From Galaxea fascicularis (taxonomy: Eukaryota; Cnidaria; Anthozoa; Scleractinia; Euphylliidae): a stretch of 64,000 bases of DNA. Made by a program: the position numbers and the translations under genes. The stretch covers positions 10,210,630-10,274,629 of the forward strand of contig OX419336.1 of the NCBI GenBank assembly GCA_948470475.1, read 5' to 3'. Shown here piece after piece: positions 1 through 14,600 of the stretch (position 1 is the stretch's first letter; every line of letters begins with the position of its first letter). A model generated the notes under the pieces. The model was given only the letters and a program-made list of their open reading frames with translations. It searched no databases and was not told the origin of the DNA.

Positions 1-184
1 AACTTGCTTGCTTCGATTGCTTAGAATTGTGCCAGAGATCATATCAGAAACAGACCAGCCATAGAATCAGTGGTAGCAGTGACTATGCAGTACCGGGGTC
101 TCGCTGGACCCAATCTCTCTTAAAAGTGCCCCAATCTGTGAGCTTTAAACTGTTATTCGATATAATTGTCAGGTTGTTGATCAG

Positions 185-3100
185 GATGTCAGGGCAGTTG
201 AGAGGGAGAACGAAGAACTTAAGGACAAAATCAAAACTCTTGAAGAAGCTGCGGTAGGAGCGTGTTCTGCTTTGCTTCTTTAAAAGTGTTTAGAAAGGTC
301 TGCCAGCGTGGTTGGATACCCGGCTAAAATTTTCGAAGAAAGTCCCGCCTGGTTTGTACCCCTGTCATCCTTAGTGTATCAACGGGGAACCAGTAGCTAA
401 CAGCTTAGTTTTGTAGAAATGCAGCTTCATGGATGTTTCAGAGTTTTTGAATAACTGTTAGAAGATCGAAGAAGAAGAACAGGCGAGAGGGCTTCAATGA
501 TGTCTGAAAATTGAATTCAAAGTCAAAACAGTTTGTTAGTAGTTGCTAACACTGCTTCGTCAGGTCGATATAGGAAGTCCTACTGAGATATCAAAATACT
601 GAAAGCTAAAAAGTCGTTACCTGTCTTCTTTGAATGCTAAATAACGTAATTCGAGTGAGGAAACGTGACTTGGACGTTGACTGCACGATCTAAATAAAAG
701 CTGGTGTCAGGTCTATCGAGATTACAAGATACTGATGTTTTTGTTCGATGTTCTTCTTTTCTTTTCAGAATACCGAAGACCTTGAAAGGGAAAATGATCT
801 CCTGAAGCAACAAGTAGAATTACTATCAGCTGAACCGGAGGTAAAACAACTTGATTGTTTGAAGAGTGCTCGACCTTAACTTTTTAACAAACTAGTCCAT
901 GGGCTAGTGGAGTCTAAAATATACAGCCAAATGGTGCCACTTGGTGACCAAGCATCGATCGCCTCTCGAGATTAATATTGCGATTATCTTGCTTGTATCA
1001 GATGATACTTTTTTCATTTCCTTTTAGGGATCACCTCAACTCAAAACCGGTTAAATTTCTCTTCACCAATACAATATCCAAAAACCACTTCTATTACAAG
1101 TGCCCAACCCCCTCTTTATTAACCTCCCCCCCCCCCTCTCTTTTTCTCCAATAAGCCCCCCATGGGACTAGTGAGTTAGTAACTAGTCACTCCAATTCCC
1201 TATTACGAAAACCCACTTTTTGTTTGTGGCCCTCATGTTTATTTTAACAAAAACGGTACATGGTACACTCAATGCAGATTCAATGATATTTTGATTGCAG
1301 ACATTCTTATAAACAATCCGTCCCATTTAAAGTTTAAGGGCAATTGTTCGAGTTTTGTACAAAAACTTTTTTAAGACGAAAACGGCGTGTTTAAGATTTG
1401 AAATAAGCGCCCTCTCTATGAAGCCCCCCTCTCTAATAAGCCATCCGTTAATGAGGACTGAAATTAAATAATCGAAAACCTATCGGCCTAGATTTGCCAA
1501 ATAGGTTGCACAGGTACTCATCATAACTGGCTTGGTTGTTTCTTATTCATCTTTGTTATTTCAGAGAGTAAAAGACTTAGAAGAGGAAAACGAAATGCTT
1601 CACGAGAAGATCCAGGCTCTCGAGGAGTCCACTGTGAGTGACTTGTAATATCCCGTTAATTTTTATGTTCATCTCGCGATTCTCAATGTCATTTAACGAT
1701 GGAACTCTGCTCTTAATTCAGGAAAAGTTAAATCGTTGGAGCCTATTGATCAAGGGAAGATTTGCTTCAATTTCTTTATTTTATATAGCGCTTTAAATTC
1801 CTTGTATTTGATGACACAAACCTTTGGAAACTGCGTCGGATTTCCGCGGACGTTTAACGACTCGAGATTGCCATACGCTTCTTTTTAACTGTTTCCAGAA
1901 TGTGGAGGAACTTGTAAATGAAAACTCGTTATTGAAGAAACAGATGGAAGTTATGGTGGAGTCTGAGGTATGTGATTCTTTTACTCGTTTAAATTCACGC
2001 ATTGATTAACTGTTCCTTGGACGGCTTATTGATCAAGGGAGGAAATCCACCAATTTCTTCATTTTGAAGCGATTTAAATTTCTTGTATTTGACGGCACAA
2101 ACCTTTTTAAACTGCTTTCCGCAGAGGTTTGACGACTCGAGATTACAATCCTCCTTTTTTTTGTTTGTTTACAGAAAGTAGAGGAACTTGCAAATGAAAA
2201 CTCGTTACTGAAGAAACAAATCGAAGTAATGGTGGAACCTGAGGTATGTCATTCTATTTTAATTCCATGAACCTTACTGATCGATCAACTGAAGACGTCC
2301 TCCAATTTCTTCATTTTAAAGCGATTTAAATTTCTAGTATTTGATGGTACAAACCTTTGGAAACTGCTTTGTTACAACATCACGTCGGAATTCCGTAGAG
2401 TAGTACCACTTGAGATTACCAGATACCCCTATTTTTATTTGTTTGCAGAAACTAGAGGAAATTGCAAATGAAAACTCGTTACTGAAGAAACAGATCGAAG
2501 TTATGGTGGAACCTGAGGTATGTAATGTGATATCTTTCGTTTACGATCGTGTAAATGAGAACGAGAAACTCCGAGGAAGGATCAGGTGTTCCAGTTTAAA
2601 CCGGAACACTTGTGTAACCGCTAATTTTCTTGCGCCTTCATATTTCTTTTTCGCGTTTGAAGTGACTGTGGTTTTACTTCACGCTTTGAATATATCTTAT
2701 TATGATCATGATTCTCTTATCTGCTAAATGTTTTTACCTGCTAAACGTTTTTAGAGGGTGAAAGCTCTTGAAGATGAAAATAAAAGGTTGACGGAAAAAG
2801 TTCAGGTGTTGGAAGAATCTTCGGTATGGATAAAAACCTCTAGTTCTTCTGTACTCGTGTTGTTTTGGCTTTTGTGTTTTACTGCTTGATTGAAAGGGCC
2901 CTATAATAAGGCTTAAAGATAGTACTAGTGAAAAGCTAATTGTTTTTGGTAGCTGTTTCAGACAAATTGGTCTTTTTTGGAGGGGTTAGTTGTTCGCCAG
3001 ACGAAGTAATCCAAAGATCAGTTGAAAACAATTCTGTAACCCGTATAGACCTGCTTTCAGACAGATTAATCCAAGAAAAATAGTGGTCCATTATCCGTCT

Positions 3101-6100
3101 TTAATGCTGAAAATGTATATGCAGGAAAATCGCACTCCTTAACATTGTTTAAAGTTTTCGCGAGTGACATGTTTGCGATCTTTTGTATTTTAAGTACAAA
3201 ACTTTGATGTCCAACAGTAGAGTTTTACATGTACTTTCGAAAGAATAATGTATGCAACAACAGCATTCATTAATTTCCTTTGCTACTTAATTTACGCATA
3301 ACATATTATTATTTGCATTAAAAGCTATAAGACATTATCAGACTCGGGCGGATAATAACTTCTGAGAATAAAATGGGCCATTAATTCCCAACTTCAGCCG
3401 TCTCTCTTTTTTTTTCCAACTTCAGGTTATTACTAACTAGTATTGTGTTATCTTTGAAGAATGTGGAAGCCCTTGTAAATGAAAACGCATTACTGAAGGA
3501 GCAAATTGAAATGATAGAAGAAGCCGGGGTATGTAATTGAATACATAATCGGCGACATAGTTGCTAGAAGTTGTAATATACTTTTCTTTAGCATAGAGCA
3601 TATAGCATACAGCATATAGCATTATTCAACTCATTAATAATTTATAAAGGTAAATCAAAGGAAATGTTTTATTAATCAGTGCCTGTACATCTGATACAAC
3701 ATTCTCCTGATCTACGTAAACTTTTGGTTCGATTTTCTATGTTTAAATGTCTTGTACTACAAAAATAATCGATGAATTTGAACACAGAATGCTGATGTTG
3801 AATAAGTAGTTGACAATATTTGCGTCAGTGTTGTATCACATCTAGAAACTCTTGGCTTCGCCTCGAATTTGTAAATAGTGATACAACACTGCCGCTCATA
3901 TTGTTAACATTACTTAAAGCATATAGCATATAGCATTAGGGGTCGACCTGTGACTTTCCAGAGCACCCGCCGTCAGGTGTTTGCGATTAACCAGAATATC
4001 CGTTGGGTTTGTCAAAACAATCAGGCAGCACGCATCCAGTTACTTTCCAGTCTTTGATAGTTGGTTCTGGTCTTTGCCCCTCGCCAATTATTATAAGGTA
4101 GAAACCTTGAGCTTGTCGTCGGGAGCATGCAGTACGTGTTGTTACCTTTTGCTTAGTTGTGTTTTCCGTTTTCCTTATCTGATGTTCCATTTTTTCCTTT
4201 TTGTCTCCAGAGATCAAACGATCTTGAATATGAAAACGAAACACTGAAGGAAAAAGTCCAGATGCTTGAGGAGTCTGCTGTAAGTCTTGCACAATAAGCC
4301 GTTTGGAAATTGCCTGACGCTCATTTGATTCTAAGCGAGGTTTGGTCCACGGCTCTTTAAAAGACTGTAACAGTTCCTTCAAGATTCTAATTTCAATGGC
4401 GCGGTTGTTTCTACAACATCCGTATTTTTTAGTCAGTATTTTTCATTCACACGTAAATTAAACTCATTTTCATGTGAATGAAAATTGATTTGCATATGAA
4501 AGGATGAGCACCTAGACTCGCTTTGAAAAAGAGACCTGAGGTAATAGACCATTTTACAGTTGTGGCTGAGTTACCTGGCCTGTGAATGGAAGCGAGGCTG
4601 AGGGTGACCTTGTTTTGATTCAAACCTTTCTGTTTTTCTTATGTAAATGCAGACTAGTTAACATTACAACAACATGATTTACATGATAAAAGAGCGAGGT
4701 CTCTATCAATACAATGTCACCGGCAACCTCGCTGCCATTCATAGGCCAGGTGACAGAGCGAACAACTGTAAAATGGCCTATTCAGAAATGGCCTTTTGGA
4801 ACCCTCCTGGGTACAGCTCAGTAAGTTAAAAGCATACCTTGTTTTACCCAAGAAAAGTCAAACATTTAATTCGGATTTAATTACGAATAATTGAAGACTC
4901 TTTCAGATGAGGTTTGTCATGATTTTCGAGTTACCCTTTTCTTGTCCCCAAATTGAAAGCATTTTGGATCAAAATCGTGGTCAAGTTTGAATCATGGATC
5001 AGCTTTCACCAGTTTTCGAGCAAATGTGGTCTGGACTCACTTTTCCTTATGAAACTCAAGTTGTGTTTTCTTGTGATTTTTTCTTCTTCGATGTTAAGCT
5101 GGAGCGAGTTGCTTGAATTTATGGCCTCAAGAAAAGCAAAGTTTTTTTAGCTTGAACTTTTGTTTTATTTTTTGGCAAAACTTAAGGATAGGTACTAGCA
5201 ACCTTCTTCTTCATATAGAAATGAATCTTCATGAACCTGCAAGTAAAATGTATCTCCTTGCGAATTGTCTTGCACAATGCCTCTCTTTACAAAAAAAAAG
5301 TTACAATCAGTTAAAACAACTTTGTTAAGCGCCGTGCAAACGAACGCACCATGCTAGCACAATATCGTTCAACATTGTTGGGCGCAACATGTTGCTGTCG
5401 TTTGTACACCGTGTTGGTCAACGTTGAATGATGTTGGCACATGCTGCATGAAGTTTGAAATCATTCAAACTTTTAACCCAACATAGGCCAACATTTCTTT
5501 TGTCGTGATCGATGAACCACGTTGCGTTCGTTTTCATGCTTCGCAACATTGTTTGGCTTGCGCCTGCACACTGAATGCTTGGTGGTTTAGTAACTGTGGT
5601 TCGGAAGGGCTTCTGGGTAACATCGATCCCATATCCCCTCGCGGTATAAGTTGCACCCAACAGTGCTCAACTTGTTGCGATGTTTTGGACACCCTCTGTC
5701 AATGTCGCCCAACATTCATCCAATAATGTTGGACGATGTCTTGCCAACATATTGCGTTCGTTTGCTCGGGGCTTAAGGGTCTTTTGCTACATTTCTCCTT
5801 ATTCTGTCGCGACATCAGTTTAGGTACCCCTCTAACCATTTTTTCCTGATTGTCTACAGACTTCAGAACGACTAGGAAACGAACAACTAATGGAGAAAAT
5901 GGAAGATCTAGAGGATTCCACTGCACGGGTAAGCAGCGGTGACCCTGAGATGTAGGTGACGTGTTTTGCGACGGACAAAAAACAAGTCTAACAAGGCTTA
6001 AATCAAATTCTTCCGGGAATCTAGAGATTTTGTCGGGAATCGAGAGACTCAGGAATTTTTCTGGGAAATGTAACAGAGGTCTGGGACATTGCAGAAAAAA

Positions 6101-8651
6101 ACAGGACAAATTTGTATTTCCATCACTTAAAACATACGGAGAATCTTCCAAATATCCGGGAGGAGTTTAAGTTACAGTAACACATAGTGTTGCTCAAACA
6201 ACGTTCGTTAGAGCTGCCACCCCCCTGTAAAAAAAACCAAAAACCTTCACTATGTCCTCGATTTCTTGCAGGTTGTTGAAAGACTAGAGGAAGAAAACGC
6301 CATTTTGAAAGAAAACATCCAGATCTTGGAAGATTCAACAACCGTAAGTGACTAGCATTCAAGTGTGCCCTTTCTTCTTTTAGTTTTGTCTGGCGTTTGA
6401 ATCTGCACTATTTTTTCTTCAGAATATGAAAGATCTCGAAAATGAAAATGCGCGGCTTAGAGAGAAGATTGAGAGTTTAGGCGGCTCGAAAGTGAGTATC
6501 CTTGGTTTTCGTAAATATAATTAGGCAACTTTAACTGCGCGGATAAGATTCAGAAACAAAGGATTCAAACGAGGAGTAAAAGGATACAACTTACTTCGAT
6601 TTCTGAATCTATAGTACGTTTTGGTTCAAAGCTATGCATGGATAGGGACACCAACATGGCCCCCGTAAAAGTCGGTACAATAAATAAACTGCATCATGCG
6701 CTCGAAATTCCTAAATTTTCTTGAGAATTTGCCGAGGTGGCTTTTTTAGATTTATGTTATCGTATATCAGAAAATTGAAGAGTAAAATAAATACCTATTT
6801 TAAAAGGTTTTGGGAATACTTGCACTTTGGGTTAGATTAGGTCGTTACGAAGTACGGGTTAGATTGGGTCGTTACGAATTTGATCAAAGCAACATTAGTC
6901 GATGCGAGAGAGAGTTTTCCTCATGATTTGTTTTACTGGCTTGTAAAAAAAATTCAAGGCGAGCCTTGTGGTGCCCTTAGTTTACTTTTTAATAATTTGG
7001 ATGGAATTACAGACAAACCAGCAATGTGTTGTTTTATTGTTTTGTTTGCTTAAAATGCCAGGCTGGGGAAGCTCATTTCATATATAGACAATTAAAAGCA
7101 AGCCACTATTTCTTTGGTCGTTTATAAATCTGGTGTATTATTTCCTCTCAAAGAAAATCCAAGAACTTGAAGAAGATAATGCTTCACTTAAACAAAAAAT
7201 CCGAAGCTTGGAGGAATCCTCAGTAAGTCTTAAACAATGCCGTAGGTTGCTTAACCAACAACAGTTATTGTTTAGAGGTAAACTGAAGTAGTTTGATTAT
7301 CCGTACCAGGTGTCATGCATGGCTAACCAAAGCTGTTTATTCTCTTGCCATGATGAGTGACTTTGCTTGACGTTTCCTATTGCTGTTTTTCTGAAAGCAA
7401 ATCGGAGAAATTCCCAGGTGAAATTCCAAAATAGCATTTGAATGATTTGGTCCTGGTCGATTTTCGATGCCAAGTAAGAGACGCAGAAACGATCACGTAA
7501 AACAGGTTGATTCTTTCAATTTAATTCTGCGTCCTTTGCATTCTTTGATTACCCAAAAGGAAAAAGAAAATTGGAAACGTAGGTGCATATTTTTGATGCT
7601 GAGTGAAGAATTATAATTGTAATTGTACATCCGTTTTGTACGTCCCTCCTAGTTCCCTTATCTGCTAGGATTCTTTGAATAGACGTGTAAATATAATGGT
7701 GTAACATGTACAACTAGTTACAATTTGTTGTGGTCAGAAGATTCCAAAGTGACGTTTCCTGTTGAGAGTTCTAATTTGTCACTGCGCTGAGGAATCAATT
7801 TAGTATTTTTCTTAAACTTGCGATTCTTTAATTTTAGCAGGCGCTGGATGTACCTACGGAGGAATTCGAGCTTCTGAAATTAAAAGTAGAGCAGCTGAAG
7901 CAAGCAGAAAAGGTAAAACTAAAATGGAGCATTTTGTTCGGTTTGTTGGAGTGCCGCTTCTTGTTTATGTAATGTTTATGTAACGTTAAATGTGTATGTC
8001 AGACATTTAGTGAGACTCCTGTTCAGTCACCAGCATCTAGTTTTTCCTCATGAAATCACTAATTGATCAAATATGAAGAGAATAATGGATCAATATCTGG
8101 ACGTGACTTAACATGCATGGTTCGGTTCGCGCAGTATTGTTTTATCGTATCATAAAAAGGGAGGTGCATTTCTGGTGCCTTGTTAAACGTGCCGATATCT
8201 TTTTCGAAAGGTATACAAGATACATGGAGTGTACCAAGTACTATTACAAGTTCCCAACTATAGCTGAGAGTGTTGTACAGGTTTTCACTAACGCATTACA
8301 TATGTTTGTCAGGCAGGGCGTCAACAAGGAATTCCAAGGTGCTATTTTCCCAGTGCTCCCACCAAACCATTACAAATTTTCTATCAATTTGTCGGGTAAT
8401 TGAAGATGACCTTGTAGGGTTTTGACCCGAGATCCCCTTCTTATCTGGGACACTGAACACGATGACCTCATTTGATCAGTCAGACGACCTATTTGAGCTC
8501 TGCTTTTCACACTAAAGAGCTAAAGCCAAAGCAGTAGTATCGGATAAAACTAATTCGCGTACTGATGTTAATCTTTCCACAGAAAATCGGCGAATTGAAC
8601 GAAGCTAACATGGCATTGAAGGAAAGAATAGATCTTCTTGAGATGGAAAAG
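185..8651 (+). CDS. RIMBP: RIMBP exons: array of fifteen 69/72-nt coiled-coil mini-exons
   Basis: Exons at 185-253, 769-840, 1565-1633, 1899-1967, 2175-2243, 2449-2517, 2755-2823, 3460-3528, 4211-4279, 5860-5928, 6272-6343, 6423-6491, 7154-7222, 7841-7912 and 8583-8651. Each is exactly 69 or 72 nt, starts and ends in phase 0 and has an AG acceptor and GT donor. Each encodes one cassette of the form hydrophobic-x-x-Leu-x-x-Glu-Asn-x-x-Leu-Lys-x-x-Ile/Val-x-x-Leu/Met-Glu-Glu, typical of a coiled coil. Two kinds recur: N-V-E-E-L-x-N-E-N (type A) and R-V-K-x-L-E-x-E-N (type B). Because every exon is phase-symmetric, any one can be skipped or duplicated without breaking the frame. No start codon is seen; the array probably continues upstream of base 1. 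Confidence 0.85.
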
Positions 8652-11600
8652 GTGCGTTGTGTGAAGTAAAGAAAGGTGTTATGCTTTACGCGGATAACTG
8701 AATGTTTGAAAGATTATATGCGAGAATTATGGCCAAGACATTTACACCTGAAACACTGCCACAGTTTTTAAAGGGGGTTAGTTTCTACAGAAATACAGTT
8801 CTGCGTGTTTCCGTCCGTGGGGGAGTGGTGCACGAAAATTTGGTTCCATCAACTGAGTTTATCATGTAAATTGGCCACCGTAAAAAGATTCAAAAGCTGA
8901 CGTTTCGTGCTTCAGCCCCTTGTTAGAGCGAATCCATCGATTTACTCGAATCGTTATTACATTCTCAATTCAGTTTGTAAAACCAAAGTTTCGTTAACAA
9001 ATTGAGAGCCTAGAACTGAAAAAACTCAGGCTTGAAGAGAATTCGTCCCGTGGCCTCTGCGACAACAGTTCAGGGGTCAGACCAACTATGGCATTATGCT
9101 CGCAAGTAAGAAGCTAGTTTTTAAGAACCTGTTAGACCCCTCTTTACAAGAACCTCTTTAGCCTAACATTCGAAACAGGTTCTTATTTTATATAAAACTA
9201 AATGTGCACACTTGGGCAAATAAGATAGGTCAACATTTTGGACCTCTTTGGGTGCAATCAATTTTTCTTATATACCTACTTGGTATGCAGATAAATTTTA
9301 TATAAGGAATTATAAGGAACAGACTGAATACCACAAAATTCTATAAGCTATAATGTAAGTTTTTCTTCAGAAAATAAGAACCCCCTTTAAGAACCTAAGT
9401 AGCCTAAATGTCTGTTAGATGCCTGTTCAGCGTAACTTGGGAAAATGCAGTTTCTTACTCGCGGTTTTTACTGTACTGTTCAGGCCCGATCGTTGCTAGA
9501 CTTTCTGTTCCCAACTGCTAAGTCGCGTTGATATAACCGCCTTAATTATCAGTCAAGCGGTTTGTTAGCCTCTCCCACTAATAGAGTCTGTGGCAGGGTT
9601 TTCTTGTGGTAATTTTTTAAAGACCATTAACGCTCTCCTCTTGACTTTCTTCGCACTATAGAAAAACGTGAGGGAGAATTGGTCCGAGATGGATCCTTCT
9701 GAGCAACTTGGAAAGGTGCGCTTTTGTCGATACAGTGTATTTCTGTTAAAAGAGCATAAACGTTTTGTTACGAAAGGACGGTTTAAAATTGTAGTTATGG
9801 GTGGGGCGGGGACGAGGGGATAATCTGTGGACGCATTTTGTTTTATTTTGGTTTCGTTTTTGTTTGTCTCTTTCGTGGTTCGATTTTGTTATTATTTTTT
9901 AAAGGTAGGACATATATAAGGCAATGAATAATCTGACCCTTAACGTGCGTCAATGTAAACTTTAGTTTTCGCTTTTGTATTTTACTTTAACTATAACTTT
10001 AGGCAGACAGGAGACCAAAAACGAAATATCGCATAAAAATCCTACTCCTTAAAATGATTGTAAATTCCAAACTGTTACTTAACCGTAAATCCCGTTGACG
10101 TTTACGAGCTTTTTGAATTTGATAGATTCAAAAGACGCAGAAGTCTGCTATTTCCAGATTGCTTTCCGCAAGGATTGGATAGTACTTCTGTGCGTTCCGT
10201 TTGCTGACTGAGATCATCCTTGTTAAAGCTGAACTTTACCTTTCACGCTTTTGACACAGTCGCTAGTCCTTCAAACTAACTAAAACCGTCTGATTATAAA
10301 TTAACAGATATTAAACAATTAAACAAAGAACGATTTTTAATAAATGATTGCGGAAAAAGGAACTTGACTGTAGAAGCAACTCCATCAGTAAAATAAACAC
10401 GGTCGCTTTTGAAAAGGAAACAGTCGTATCGGAGAATTTACATGGAAGTATTTCTGTCTATTCGTTCAAAAAAATTATTTTTAACCTACTTTATGAGCGG
10501 ACAATATTACTCTTTTGATTGGCGGTAGCTTTCAATACATATTTCAAATCGCACAATCAGGGCATTCTTCAAAAACATTTTCGATCGATCGATCATGCGT
10601 CAGGTACGCAGGACGCAGGGGTAACAAAATCACTACAACTGTAGGTTATCTTGCGCTAGTCAACTTTTTTAATTCGAAACATTGTATGGCAATTTTACAA
10701 TGTATTTCAAGCAAAGTTACACGAAACCTTCCCTTTCTTTAAACATAAGGAAGTGCACACGATAAGCAAATCTATAACCATCCGTAATTGAAACACTTGT
10801 ATCCAGGTTCGTCTGTTCTTAGTTAAAGAGTTTGGTCTTACAACCCCAGAAGTTGAGAGCGTCCTAGGATCATGTGATCTTGAAAGTCTCGTATCTTCCG
10901 GAATGGCTACACCGCGCGCTGAGTTAAACAATCTGGGTGAATATTTCGAGCAGGTAATTTTTTTTCAGAAAACTATTTTCCAGTTAATAGATTGCAACCG
11001 GCGACTGTAAACTGCTATAATTGTATGTGTTGCAGTTAAAAATTAAATTCAGGGAAACATTTTTAACCCAAGTTGGAAATCAATTTCCTTTGCCTCCTAA
11101 CCCTAACTTTGAATAATTAGGCTTAGGAGACAAAGGGATTTCAAATTTGAGAATCAACCTAGGTAAAACATTTTAAACCTAGGTAAAACATTGTACCTGA
11201 ATTTAATTTTTACCTGCAACACATAGATATTTTTAAACCGATAATCTGACTTTAAGTCAAAAGATCGAAGTCTAAAGGTTTTCATTCATGAGGAGCTTAA
11301 ACATCTATTTTACTGTTGTTGAAAAATTAGTAAACTATTGTTGTTGACGTGAAATATCTGAATTTAAATTGTTGTAGTGTAAGGTAACTTTTCAGGAATT
11401 AGTGAGTCAACAGATATAAAATAACTGCTAGTCTTGGGTGAAGTTTTCACCGATCAGCGCATAATCTAAACTGTAAAAATAAGTGTTTTGTGTAGATCAA
11501 GAGAGTTTAGCATACTATTACTTGAAAATCTCTTTCGATGAACCATCACGTTGAGCATGTTTAACGGATAGTCTTCTGATATTTACAGGCCGACAGAGCG

Positions 11601-14600
11601 GTCCAAGCAGAGTTTGAAGGGCCTCCATCGTCACAACAACAGCAAGGCTTTTCCGGTGGAGTACATATACTGAAGCTGCTGGAAATGACTCGGGATGGAT
11701 CTGTACCAGAACATATTGCGAAGGTAAATCAAGATTCGCGGTGAATATTTTCCTTTGCATTCCAAATAAGTTAGCCGGAAAGTTTATAATTTGTCGCGTT
11801 CCTTTTGCCTCTCTGTTTAAATTAGGAACTTGAAAAACTTAAGCAAGAGAACAGAGAGCTGTACGAAGAGCTTATGGAACTAAGAAGAAAAATTAAGGTA
11901 GGAACCTTCTTTGAAAGCTCTCTCTTCCCTCCCCCCCCCCCCCCCCTCTTCTTTCCTCCTTACAAGAAAATTTGCGTTGATATTCTAAGTTGACTTTACC
12001 TCGGTTTTGCGTTCTTCTTTGAAAACGTGAAGAACAGTGGAAAAAATAAGAGTAGATAACTCCAGACGTGTTTTAAGGGACATGGCTGTCATTTTGCACT
12101 GAGTTACTATTACTTAAAAATACTTAATTGTTAAGAATGATTTGTAGTAGTGTCTTTTTTTTTAGAAAATTTTGGTTCGTAAAATCTTTTGGCGTAAATT
12201 TTGAAATCCACCGAACTGGTCGTTTTAAGATCATTCCAAAAAGGCCATATAGTGCGAAAGTACTTTTAAATACTTAGGCGTGGTGTAAGATAATATAACT
12301 TTATGATTATTTTTTTGGAAGGCTCACGCGGATCTCACGAAGAAAAGAGTACACTTGTTCGTCTGTCTTGTGGACTCAAATCGTTGATTTCTTTTACATC
12401 ATCACTAGAAATCACATTTCTTTGCGGTCTGCAAACTGTACACAATGGCAATAAGCCACAAAAGCCACATAGGAAATCCCTTTGTTTGGCAATACTCAAG
12501 AAAACATTGAATAATTTTTGCTTGTGCATAAATTATTCTTGATCGATTATGTTAATAAGTAACTAGCGATGGTAGCAACCAAACATTTCCACGATTTTGG
12601 TGTCTGAAGCCACACCGAACACAAAGTACAAGGTTTGTTTCCATTTTCATTGCGTTTTTACTCTTTCCTTTGACACAATTCGATGTTATCTCTCGGTTAA
12701 GGTCCATAAAATCAAAAAGTCAACCTTGCGTTCTTAGTTGGCGTTGTTCGATGTAGAATCACTCATGGTCGTGTTTACGTTTGAATGCAACATCACGCAC
12801 GTCTTATTTTCCTGATATAACAATTTATTTCATGGCAGACATGTCCGTGTATTCGAATTTGAAAGATTGCTCTTTTTTGGAGTAGCCACGGCATTTTTGT
12901 ATATCGTGTTACCTCTCTTATAAGGTCTGATAAAGCAGCAATAATATATAGACGCTTGCCCCTCGGACGGTAGCTGTGAATCAACGCTATATTTAGACCT
13001 GAAATGGAACCAAATGTATTTTGGTTTCTCTTCTACATGTATTTATTTTAAATCAATATGATTCTTTAAAACTATGCTGTATTGCACTTTCGAAAGACTT
13101 TTCTGGAACAGGAAGAAAACACCGACGATATACATTATCGCTGCTACAGTTAATCATCAAGAGGCCAATATAGTCGTGTTCCTGCCCGGTCAAATTCGAT
13201 CTTCGATTGGGATTTATGTGTATTTTGTAAAGGGAAACTCCAATCTCATTTGTTTGCTCTTTAATCTTCCTGAGCGAAATGTTTTAAAATATGGAAATCA
13301 AACAACGTGGGGATATTTTATTTATAAATACATATGCGCAGCTGACTCACTGTCTACAACCCTTGTGGCGTGATCATTGCTGTGTACGAATAATTCTTTT
13401 CTTTCTTTGTCAAAATGTAAGGGATTGTAAACATTAAGGTTGTACATTTAAACGAATTACATCGTGCCGATTTCACAGAACAAAGGCTTTCTTAATTGAA
13501 AACGTTTCGCAAGCTTTTTTTTTTCGCCCACCGTGTTGATGGTTAATTAGTTTTATTTGGGCATATTACGGCGTCTTGACAATGCGTTTCTTAGAAACAT
13601 TTTCGAGTTTTTGTCAGATGTTAAATTTGGTTTTCCTCAAGCGATACGTTGTGTGCAATGATACTGCTTGCATGCATGAGAACGTTTTCAAGGTGTATCA
13701 TGTTTCGCAAAAGGAAAGTTGACAGTATTCTTCCTAGTCAGTGTTCTTACGACGGTGTCGGAGACTCTTAGCAAATGTTATACCTATGGTCTTTTTGTCA
13801 GGGAGGTAAATAATAAAGTCAAAGTAGTTCGGTATTTCCTATTCTCAACAGAAATACCTTTTTGATATGAACGTTGAAGCCGAGATTAACCAATATTTTA
13901 AGATTATGCTAAGGTCATACCCAGGCTGAGAGTCAGTTAAGGACGTCTTTATCTTGCTCACTTGTTTTTGTCCCGTTGTGAATCCCTATGTTCAGTGCTT
14001 TTTGTAAAGCCAAATTCACTAAGAGTTGGCGGGGAATCTTTGTGACAAGCGACTCGATACGTCCACAAAAGACCTCAATGATACCGTGTTATATAACTTA
14101 AGAATATCTTAACGACGTTTTCAGGCTAAAGTCGCCAACAAAATTAAAATAAGAACATTCAGCCTTAGCTCAGAAATTAAACGTTCTTATATAAAAAAAA
14201 AAAGTGTAACGAAAAGTTTTCTCCTTTTGCTATAGTAGCAGTCGTGGCGATCATAACGCGATGCTCCGACCGCGGAAAGTACAACTACATAGTCTTCATT
14301 GAAATCATCCCCCTTAGAAAGTGAGAATTACACTGCGCGGTACATTGAGAAAGAGTGACAGGACAGGACCAGTTTCCAGCTTTTAATCACGGTTAAACTT
14401 TTAAACCATCTTGAAAAATATTGATCCGAGTTCAGTGGTACTTGATAATTTTCTTGTTTTAGCACGTGATTTCCACGCATAAATGAATGATGGAAGGATT
14501 GGAAAGATTACCACCTTTGATTCTTTGCATTAACAGGCAAGAGAGATCTCCCAGTGGTCAAACGAGGCAACGCAGACCGAGTATGCGTACTTAGCTTCAG

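Noticed and set aside
3987..4382. 131-codon minus-strand ORF
   Set aside because: Antisense to the RIMBP exon at 4211-4279; no recognisable protein features.
5699..6151. 150-codon minus-strand ORF
   Set aside because: Overlaps the RIMBP exon at 5860-5928 on the opposite strand, with no domain, codon bias or splice partners.
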